Source: Clostridia bacterium (lineage in GTDB: Bacteria > Bacillota > Clostridia > Oscillospirales > Acutalibacteraceae). Taken from it: a stretch of DNA of 32,003 bases. The stretch is taken from the NCBI GenBank assembly GCA_024404015.1, contig JAKSQQ010000011.1, forward strand, positions 1-32,003, read 5' to 3'. The notes below the pieces were generated by a model. It did no database searches. It was not told the origin of the DNA and worked only from the letters and a program-made list of their open reading frames with translations. Numbering within the stretch: position 1 is the first letter of the stretch; every line of letters starts with the position of its first letter. A program made the position numbers and the translations under genes. Below, one piece after another: positions 26,598 through 32,003 of this stretch.

Positions 26598-26637
26598 TCC
26601 TTGTCACGGTTTTCCGTGACCATAGACCGGAAGGAGG
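26598..26637 (+). promoter_or_regulatory. S6:S18-binding autoregulatory leader motif
   Basis: A perfect 7-bp hairpin with a TTTT loop (GTCACGG/CCGTGAC, 26603-26620) stacks directly on a 5-bp stem (TCCTT 26598-26602 with AAGGA 26631-26635). The 3' side carries a 10-nt bulge, 26621-26630, that includes CCG at 26627-26629. This is the published layout of the S6:S18 complex-binding motif found before rpsF operons: CCG in a bulge between a stem and a hairpin. The stem uses part of the GGAGG ribosome binding site (26633-26637), so binding of S6:S18 would block rpsF translation. Confidence 0.75.
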
Positions 26638-26646
26638 TGCTTAAGG

Positions 26647-26937
26647 ATGTCAGCAGTAAAATACGAGGTAATGGCAGTTTATTCAGTTGCCGCAGGTGAC
26701 GAAGGCGCACAGGCACTCGCAGAGAAGTTCAAAGCTATGATTGAAGCTAACGGCACCCTCGAGAGCATTGATGAGTGGGGTAAGCGCAAGCTTGCATATC
26801 CCATCAACGATGAGCCCGATGGATACTACGTAGTTTATACTTTCACAGCAGAACCCGAATTCCCCGCTGAGCTTGATCGTATCTTCAAGATCACAGAAGG
26901 TGTTCTCCGTTCACTCATCATCAACAAGAACAACTAA
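26647..26937 (+). CDS. rpsF: 30S ribosomal protein S6
   Basis: A 96-residue ribosomal protein that binds the central domain of 16S rRNA as a heterodimer with S18. The YEVMAVYS start, the IDEWGKRKLAYPIND segment and the GVLRSLIIN end are characteristic. GGAGG lies 9 nt before the ATG. It is the first gene of the rpsF-ssb-rpsR operon, and its leader carries a likely S6:S18 feedback site. Confidence 0.97.
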   Translation: MSAVKYEVMAVYSVAAGDEGAQALAEKFKAMIEANGTLESIDEWGKRKLAYPINDEPDGYYVVYTFTAEPEFPAELDRIFKITEGVLRSLIINKNN

Positions 26938-26948
26938 GGAGGTCCCGT

Positions 26949-27383
26949 ATGCTTAATTGTGCAGTTTTAATGGGAAGACTCGTTCAGGATCCCGAGCTTC
27001 ACACAACTAATTCGGGCGTTCCCGTATGTTCCTTTACCATTGCGGTTGACAGAAATTTTGTCAAGCAGGGTGAAGAAAGACAGACAGATTTCATTGATAT
27101 CGTTTCATGGGCACAGAAAGCTGAATTTGTCAGCAAGTATTTCCACAGAGGATCAATGATTGCTGTTCAGGGCAACATTCAGACCAGAAACTATGAAGAT
27201 AAGAACGGCAACAAGAGAAAGAGTGTCGAAATTATCGCCGAAAACATCAGTTTCTGCGGTTCCAAGAGCGAATCAGGAACAGGCACCAGAGAGGGCTCAC
27301 CTATGTATCAGCCCGCACCCTCATTTGCAACGGCAGATGAAGGCGACTTCAAGGAAATTCCCGAGGACGATTTACCGTTCTGA
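26949..27383 (+). CDS. ssb: Single-stranded DNA-binding protein
   Basis: A 144-residue protein that coats single-stranded DNA in replication and repair as a tetramer. The OB-fold starts MLNCAVLMGRLVQDPEL and includes DFIDIVSWAQKAEF. A short Gly/Ser/Pro-rich linker leads to the acidic tip EDDLPF, which recruits partner proteins. AGGAGG lies 6 nt before the ATG. Its place between rpsF and rpsR is the standard order. Confidence 0.97.
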   Translation: MLNCAVLMGRLVQDPELHTTNSGVPVCSFTIAVDRNFVKQGEERQTDFIDIVSWAQKAEFVSKYFHRGSMIAVQGNIQTRNYEDKNGNKRKSVEIIAENISFCGSKSESGTGTREGSPMYQPAPSFATADEGDFKEIPEDDLPF

Positions 27384-27417
27384 GTGATTTCCGTTACTCT
27401 ATAAAGGAGGTTTAATC

Positions 27418-27666
27418 ATGCCTTACGAAAAGAACGACAGAAAAGGTGGCAACAAGAAGGGCCGCAGAAAAGTCTGTGCCTTCTGTGTTGATAAGGTAGA
27501 GTATATCGATTATAAGGACGTTAATAAGCTTTCAAGATTCACTTCCGAGAGAGCTAAGATCCTTCCCCGTCGTGTAACAGGCACCTGCGCTAAGCATCAG
27601 AGAGAGCTTACAACAGCTATCAAGAGAGCTCGTCAGGTTGCTCTTATGCCCTACATCAACGACTAA
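27418..27666 (+). CDS. rpsR: 30S ribosomal protein S18 (cysteine-containing form)
   Basis: An 82-residue ribosomal protein that pairs with S6 on 16S rRNA. The core [11 protein letters not shown] and the [17 protein letters not shown] segment identify S18. It keeps C20, C23, C57 and H60, which could form a zinc site as in the C+ type of S18; zinc-independent paralogues lack these. GGAGG lies upstream of the ATG. A strong terminator follows at 27679-27710. Confidence 0.97.
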   Translation: MPYEKNDRKGGNKKGRRKVCAFCVDKVEYIDYKDVNKLSRFTSERAKILPRRVTGTCAKHQRELTTAIKRARQVALMPYIND

Positions 27667-27678
27667 TGTCAATATTAA

Positions 27679-27710
27679 ACCCCGAAGCGTTACTGCTTCG
27701 GGGTGTTTTT
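27679..27710 (+). terminator. Intrinsic terminator of the rpsF operon
   Basis: A perfect 10-bp stem (ACCCCGAAGC with GCTTCGGGGT), a 6-nt loop (GTTACT) and a following GTTTTTT. It lies 12 bp after rpsR. Confidence 0.93.
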
Positions 27711-27719
27711 TATAAGCAG

Positions 27720-27749
27720 AAGACCTCCGCCGCGACAGACGGAGGTCTT
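27720..27749. terminator. Second hairpin terminator, between converging rpsR and the ABC transporter operon
   Basis: A perfect 10-bp stem (AAGACCTCCG with CGGAGGTCTT) and a 10-nt loop. The plus-strand tail is TGATTTTATAG, and the minus-strand tail CTGCTTAT is weak. It lies 5 bp from the stop of the ABC ATPase gene, so it probably ends that operon and backs up the rpsR terminator. Confidence 0.72.
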
Positions 27750-27754
27750 TGATT

Positions 27755-28696
27755 TTATAGTACCTTTGAAAGGAAGTCTTTTAATCTCGGATTTTTGGGA
27801 TTAGAAAAGAATTCCTCCGGAGTTCCCTCTTCCTTGATAACGCCGTCATCAATAAAGACTACTCTTGTGGCAACTTCTCTTGCGAATCCGATTTCGTGGG
27901 TAACAACCACCATGGTCATTCCCTGACGGGCAAGCTCTTTCATAACGTCAAGAACTTCGCCCACCATTTCGGGGTCAAGAGCGGAAGTGGGCTCGTCAAA
28001 GAGAATTACATCCGGATTCATTGCAAGGGAACGAACTATTGCCACCCTTTGCTTCTGACCGCCGGAAAGCTGTGAGGGATATGACGATACCTTGTCGGAA
28101 AGCCCTACTCTTTCAAGCAGCTCCTTCGCCCTCTTTTCAGCGTCATCCCTGCTCATTTTAAGCAGTTTTCTGGGTGCGAGCGTAATATTGTCAAGAATCG
28201 TAAGATTATTAAACAAATTGAACTGCTGGAACACCATACCGATTTTTTCTCTTGCGATATTGATGTTGATTGCATTATCCTTGAAAATCTGCTTTTTCAT
28301 GGATTTGTATGCGCCGCATTCCTTTTTACTGTTAATAAGGTCCTTTTCAATAATTTCGGCAATTATATCGGATTTAAGCTTTTCCTTATCCGATACTCCG
28401 CCTTCCCTTTCGTCATACATTTTTTTGAATGTTTTTGAGCATTCAACAAGGTCGTTGTGACAGTAAGGGTCTACGGGAGTAACCAGCTTTCCTTCAAGCC
28501 ATACTTCACCGTAGGTAGGCTCCTCAAGCAGATTAAGACATCTGAGGAAGGTGGATTTGCCTGAGCCGGAGGGACCCAATACGACAACAACCTCGCCCCT
28601 CTTGATTTCGGTTGTAAGCCCTCTGAGAACTTTATTGTCACCGAAGAATTTATAAAGGCCGTTTACGTGAATGAGAGTATTTGAATCAGTGGTCAC
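27755..28696 (-). CDS. Polar amino acid ABC transporter ATP-binding protein with an insertion
   Basis: A 313-residue ATPase of the GlnQ/HisP type that powers amino-acid uptake. Walker A is GPSGSGKST (about 41-49), the Q-loop is [10 protein letters not shown] (about 153-162), then [20 protein letters not shown] and VVTHE. Family members are usually about 240-250 residues. The surplus is a charged, Lys/Glu-rich block at about 75-141, between strand 3 and the Q-loop, with two cysteines (C86, C127) and predicted helices. All catalytic motifs are intact. The start is GTG with AAAGGAGG 10 nt upstream. It overlaps the permease gene by 11 bp, so translation is coupled. Confidence 0.92.
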   Translation of the reverse strand: MTTDSNTLIHVNGLYKFFGDNKVLRGLTTEIKRGEVVVVLGPSGSGKSTFLRCLNLLEEPTYGEVWLEGKLVTPVDPYCHNDLVECSKTFKKMYDEREGGVSDKEKLKSDIIAEIIEKDLINSKKECGAYKSMKKQIFKDNAININIAREKIGMVFQQFNLFNNLTILDNITLAPRKLLKMSRDDAEKRAKELLERVGLSDKVSSYPSQLSGGQKQRVAIVRSLAMNPDVILFDEPTSALDPEMVGEVLDVMKELARQGMTMVVVTHEIGFAREVATRVVFIDDGVIKEEGTPEEFFSNPKNPRLKDFLSKVL

Positions 28697-29420
28697 TGCT
28701 TCTCAGCCTCCTTTCAAGCTTGCCAACAAGCTTTGTAAACAGAACAACAACCGCAAGATAGATTATGGCAACCGCAATAAGAGGCATGAACGCCGAGAAG
28801 GTTCGGCCTCTGATAAGGTCGCCTGCCTTTGTAAGGTCTCTGATACCTACGTAACCTGCGATTGAGGTTTCCTTGATAAGAACGATAAATTCATTGCAAA
28901 GGGTGGGCAGCACGATTTTAAACATCTGGGGAATAACAACATATCGCATAGTCTTGATATAATTGAAGCCCAGACTTCTGCCTGCCTCAAACTGTCCGTT
29001 ATCAACGGACATAATACCGCCTCTGAATATCTCCGCAACATATGCACCTGAATTGATGCCGAAAGAAACCACGGCAACCATTGTGCTGTTGTTTGAAGAT
29101 TCAAAAATAATGAAATACATTATTAAAAGCTGAACAACAACAGGTGTGCCTCTGATGACGGTAAGATATAATCCGCAGATTTTATCCAGAACATTCAGCA
29201 CGTAAAATCCCACACCGCCTCTCTTTTTGAGAGACTCACTGTTTTTGGCGTAGGTTGAACGGATAATAGCAATCACAACACCTATTGATATACCGATAAG
29301 TGTAGCAAAAAAAGTAATGATAAGGGTATTTTCAAAGCCCTCAAGAAGCCATTTCCACCTGTCACCGTCAATAAAGTTCAGCTTGAACTGATCAGACAGG
29401 TCCTGAAGCCATTTTTCCAT
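28686..29420 (-). CDS. Polar amino acid ABC transporter permease
   Basis: A 244-residue inner-membrane permease of the HisM/GlnP family with about five transmembrane helices. An N-terminal amphipathic region is followed by the [15 protein letters not shown] helix. The cytoplasmic coupling loop [20 protein letters not shown] is the EAA motif that docks on the ATPase. AGGAG lies upstream of the ATG. It forms an operon with the binding protein upstream and the ATPase downstream. A homodimeric channel is likely, because only one permease is encoded. Confidence 0.93.
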   Translation of the reverse strand: MEKWLQDLSDQFKLNFIDGDRWKWLLEGFENTLIITFFATLIGISIGVVIAIIRSTYAKNSESLKKRGGVGFYVLNVLDKICGLYLTVIRGTPVVVQLLIMYFIIFESSNNSTMVAVVSFGINSGAYVAEIFRGGIMSVDNGQFEAGRSLGFNYIKTMRYVVIPQMFKIVLPTLCNEFIVLIKETSIAGYVGIRDLTKAGDLIRGRTFSAFMPLIAVAIIYLAVVVLFTKLVGKLERRLRSSDH

Positions 29421-29452
29421 ATTTTACTCCTAACAAAAAGCGGGTGATTTTA

Positions 29453-29488
29453 GGCGGAGCTTCATAAACGGGTTTACGAAGCTCCGCC
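29453..29488 (-). other. Intercistronic hairpin between binding protein and permease genes
   Basis: Perfect 11-bp arms (GGCGGAGCTTC, 29453-29463, and GAAGCTCCGCC, 29478-29488) enclose a 14-nt segment that can itself form a small AT stem. On the minus strand no run of T follows. A role in partial attenuation or in protecting the 3' end of the binding-protein message, so that this component is made in excess, is likely by analogy. Confidence 0.65.
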
Positions 29489-29519
29489 CTTGTACTATTC
29501 AAAGAAATACCGAACTGAA

Positions 29520-30335
29520 TCAGTCGGAAATGTACTTACCTACGACTTCTGCTATCTTGCCTTCCTGTGTAAGCTCTGCAAGTGCATTGTTGATAGCTTC
29601 AAGGAGAGCTGCATTATCAAGGTTTACTGCGATTGCGTAATGTTCCTCTGTGTAAACTGCATCAAGGATTGTAAGACCTTCATTTGAAGCAACGTATGAC
29701 TTGGCGGGCTCGTTATCAATGATAACAGCGTTTACTTTGCCGGCTACAAGTGCCTGAACTGCATCGTTGCCTGTCTTGTACTGGATAACGTGGTCTGCAC
29801 CTACGCCGCCGTTTTCAACTGTATCGGAAACATAGATATCACCTGTTGTATCCTGCTGAACACCGATTTTAATGTCCTTAACAGAGCCGTCTTCGTTAAA
29901 GAAATCATCAAATGATGTGATGTCGCTGCCTTCGGGAACGATAATTGCCTGAACGCCTGTTGCGTATGAATCCGAGAAATTAACGCTCTTCTTTCTTTCC
30001 TCTGTAACGGTCATACCTGCCATACCGATATCATACTTGCCGCCCTGAACACCACCGATGATTGAGCCGAACTCTGTATCAACGATTTCAAGCTCAAGAC
30101 CGAGCTTTTCGGCGATAAGACCTGCAATTTCAACATCTATGCCGGCGAACTCACCGTCATCACCTACGAATTCGTAGGGAGGGAAGGACGCGTTGGTAGC
30201 CATAACAAGCTTACCCTCGGTAATTGTAATTGAATCTGACTTTTCTTTTCCTGTGTTTGCTCCGCAGGAAGCAAAGAGACAAGCTGTCATTGTAATGACC
30301 ATCAATATTGCGAGAACTTTTGTAAATTTTTTCAT
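29520..30335 (-). CDS. Polar amino acid ABC transporter substrate-binding lipoprotein
   Basis: A 271-residue extracellular binding protein of SBP family 3. The signal peptide MKKFTKVLAILMVITMTAC is followed by C24 in LFASCG, the likely lipidation site, which anchors it to the outer face of the membrane. The mature protein begins with the family core ATNASFPPYEF and has the typical GGVQGGKYDIGMAGMTVTEERK segment and the PAKSYVA hinge. The arginine in TVTEER and the acidic hinge residue suggest a polar or acidic amino acid ligand; the exact one is unknown. GGAGG lies 7 nt before the ATG, behind a consensus promoter. Confidence 0.93.
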   Translation of the reverse strand: MKKFTKVLAILMVITMTACLFASCGANTGKEKSDSITITEGKLVMATNASFPPYEFVGDDGEFAGIDVEIAGLIAEKLGLELEIVDTEFGSIIGGVQGGKYDIGMAGMTVTEERKKSVNFSDSYATGVQAIIVPEGSDITSFDDFFNEDGSVKDIKIGVQQDTTGDIYVSDTVENGGVGADHVIQYKTGNDAVQALVAGKVNAVIIDNEPAKSYVASNEGLTILDAVYTEEHYAIAVNLDNAALLEAINNALAELTQEGKIAEVVGKYISD

Positions 30336-30366
30336 TATTACGCCTCCATGTTTTTGTTACGCGCAC

Positions 30367-30395
30367 ATTATATATGCTGTAGACTTTTTTGTCAA
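30367..30395 (-). promoter_or_regulatory. Consensus sigma-A promoter of the amino acid ABC transporter operon
   Basis: Minus-strand TTGACA (30390-30395) and TATAAT (30367-30372), both perfect and 17 bp apart. The leader is only about 25-30 nt, so no riboswitch or T-box fits; regulation, if any, would be by a protein at the promoter. Confidence 0.92.
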
Positions 30396-30420
30396 GCAGA
30401 ATATTTAAAAAATTGTATTT

Positions 30421-31296
30421 TTATGCACTTTCAATACAAATCCGGAATTCGTCGGGCGGGTCTGATGAAAACGTCATTTTTTCCCCCGTGACCGGATGAA
30501 TTATCTCCGCTTTTCCACAATGGAGAAGCTGATGACCGAATTCTGTCCTGAAATCACCGTAATATCCGTCACCCGCAAGAGGATGGCCGATATAAGCCAT
30601 GTGGACTCTTATCTGATGAGTTCTGCCCGTTTCAAGGTTGAGCTTGATTACCGTACAGTCGCCGTGATTTCCGGCCGCTCGCCAATGAGTCACCGCATTT
30701 TCCGTTCCCAGCTCGTATGAGCAGGCACGCAGGGTTTTCATCGGGTCGGGACGGTATATGGGAACATCCACCGTTCCTTCCCCTGTAAGAACGCCCTTCA
30801 CAACGGCCGTATATTCTTTTTTCACCTTTCCCGAAAGCTTGCAGGCGGCAAGAGGATTAAGGGCACATATCACTATACCCGAGGTACCCTTATCAAGCCG
30901 CCCCACCGCTCTGAAGGTGCAGGGCTTTCCTTTTTTTGCAAGATAGGATGCCACACCGTTGGCAAGGGTATCTCCCTGGTGATTGTGGGTCGGATGCATT
31001 GCCATATAAGGGCTTTTGTTGATTACGAGTATATCCTCGTCCTCGTATACTATATCCAGCTCACAGTCAATGGGCTCAATGCCTGCGTCATCCGAGGGGA
31101 TAAGCACACGTAAATTATCACCCGTGTGCAGAAGTTCTATCGTTTTGGCAAAATTTCCGTTGAGAAGTATGCCGTTTTCCGTATTTTTTATGGTACGGAT
31201 AAGCTTGGTTGAAAAGCCGTTTTTGTATTTGAGAAAGGTAAAGATTTTCATTCCGTCATATTGCTCGTCAACGGAATATTCAATCGCTCTGTACAT
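30421..31296 (-). CDS. RluA-family RNA pseudouridine synthase
   Basis: A 291-residue enzyme that isomerises uridine to pseudouridine in rRNA or tRNA. The catalytic aspartate is D135 in the VGRLDKGTSGIV motif. An N-terminal S4-like region (about 10-65) contains the KLIRTIKNTENGILLNGN segment. The C-terminal GRTHQIRVHMAYIGHPLAGDGYYG is typical of RluA/RluD members. Its ATG overlaps the stop of the upstream oxidoreductase gene (TAATG), so it is translationally coupled to it. The position modified cannot be deduced; several paralogues are common in clostridia. Confidence 0.93.
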   Translation of the reverse strand: MYRAIEYSVDEQYDGMKIFTFLKYKNGFSTKLIRTIKNTENGILLNGNFAKTIELLHTGDNLRVLIPSDDAGIEPIDCELDIVYEDEDILVINKSPYMAMHPTHNHQGDTLANGVASYLAKKGKPCTFRAVGRLDKGTSGIVICALNPLAACKLSGKVKKEYTAVVKGVLTGEGTVDVPIYRPDPMKTLRACSYELGTENAVTHWRAAGNHGDCTVIKLNLETGRTHQIRVHMAYIGHPLAGDGYYGDFRTEFGHQLLHCGKAEIIHPVTGEKMTFSSDPPDEFRICIESA

Positions 31297-32003
31297 TAAA
31301 GAAGTACCTCTTTGCCCGTTTCCGCAGACTTATATACGGCAGTCAGAATTTTAATCATGTCTATTCCCTGGTCGGGTACGAACACGGGCTCTGCCTTACC
31401 CTCAAGCACATCAATGAAATGCTTGAGATTTGCCGCGTGTCCCGAGGGATTTCCCGCCGCGCGAACGGTCTTGTTCTTCTGCTTTCCCTTTTCTTCATAG
31501 AAGACCTCAGCGCCTCCCTGCTGCCAGCAAAGACCCGCCTTATCGCCTCTGAGCTCAACAAATCGGATTTCCTCTTTTACGTTGGAAGCCCATGAAAATT
31601 CTATCTGAAGCACCGCACCGTTGTCAAAACGAATCATGCCCATTGCAAGGTCTTCAACGTCAAAAGTGCCGCCCTCTACCTTGTCGCCGAATTTTGATTC
31701 GGGAGAATCCATTTTATCCGCATCGGCAAACCTGCTGAATACGTTGCCGCTTACGGCTACGGGCTTGGGATTGCCCATAAACCAGATTGCAAGGTCAATC
31801 ATATGAACGCCCAAATCAATGAGAGGACCGCCGCCGGACTGCTCCTTTGTGGTAAACCAGCCGCCCTTACCGGGGATGCCTCTTCTTCTTACCCAGCCGC
31901 ATCTGCCGGCATAGAATTCACCGAAGAAGCCGTCATCCGCCATGGTCTTGATTTTTTTGGAAACGGGCATGTAGCGGTTGTTTCTCATTATCATGAGCTG
32001 TTT
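31296..32003 (-). CDS. Gfo/Idh/MocA-family oxidoreductase, partial (5' end outside window)
   Basis: The visible 235 residues are the C-terminal part of a Gfo/Idh/MocA dehydrogenase. The frame stays open to the window edge (reading KQL before the first methionine), so the Rossmann domain and EKP motif, about 120 residues, are missing. The conserved GGGPLIDLGVHMIDLAIW segment holds the catalytic His and Asp of the family. The MRNNRYMP segment resembles the usual start of the second domain. It overlaps the RluA-family gene by 1 bp. It is the third member of this family in the window and is not closely similar in sequence to the two at the left end. Substrate unknown. Confidence 0.88.
   Translation of the reverse strand, partial: KQLMIMRNNRYMPVSKKIKTMADDGFFGEFYAGRCGWVRRRGIPGKGGWFTTKEQSGGGPLIDLGVHMIDLAIWFMGNPKPVAVSGNVFSRFADADKMDSPESKFGDKVEGGTFDVEDLAMGMIRFDNGAVLQIEFSWASNVKEEIRFVELRGDKAGLCWQQGGAEVFYEEKGKQKNKTVRAAGNPSGHAANLKHFIDVLEGKAEPVFVPDQGIDMIKILTAVYKSAETGKEVLL

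Overview
The window looks like chromosomal DNA of a clostridial Bacillota, probably an uncultured gut or rumen member of the Oscillospiraceae/Ruminococcaceae (inference). The basis is the gene set: Mini-RNase III, QueT, a group II ECF transporter core, a DUF512 radical-SAM gene next to der, a zinc-finger Clp ATPase, DUF5711 and DUF3784. Strong GGAGG ribosome binding sites and sigma-A promoters with 17-bp spacers fit the same assignment. Almost all of the DNA is coding. I saw no tRNA, rRNA, CRISPR array, insertion sequence or prophage gene.

Left block (23-16293, all minus strand). A long tightly spaced run is read leftwards from one clear promoter at 16333-16361: PDZ/radical-SAM DUF512, der, ruvC-ruvA-ruvB, a SAM methyltransferase, ecfA1-ecfA2-ecfT, truA, a DUF5711 membrane-anchored protein, pgsA, a ClpE-like ATPase, a TIM-barrel/Gfo-Idh-MocA fusion protein, and a second Gfo/Idh/MocA oxidoreductase. 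Many junctions are 4-bp overlaps or gaps under 20 bp.

Middle block (16407-19480, plus strand). A divergent promoter drives rsmD, coaD, an alanine-rich coiled-coil protein, a HAD-IIA phosphatase and a small DUF3784 membrane protein, ending at a bidirectional terminator.

queT to uvrC (19526-24658, minus strand). queT has its own promoter and a compact leader that resembles a preQ1 riboswitch. It is followed by yebC (own consensus promoter and terminator) and the uvrC-obg-mrnC run, with promoters before uvrC and obg.

24735-27710 (plus strand). An acyl-CoA synthetase-type AMP ligase stands alone, divergent from uvrC, with an AT-rich palindrome beside its promoter. The rpsF-ssb-rpsR operon follows, with a leader that matches the S6:S18-binding motif, and ends at a strong terminator.

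Right end (27720-32003, minus strand). A polar amino-acid ABC transporter is encoded as binding protein, permease and ATPase; the ATPase carries an unusual insertion of about 65 residues. Beyond it lie an RluA-family pseudouridine synthase and the C-terminal part of a third Gfo/Idh/MocA oxidoreductase that runs off the window.

Most of this is housekeeping. The points most worth a second look are the TIM-barrel/oxidoreductase fusion at 1058-3082, the atypical preQ1-like leader of queT, the insertion in the ABC ATPase, and the palindrome at the acyl-CoA synthetase promoter. I found no convincing wholly new multi-gene system.
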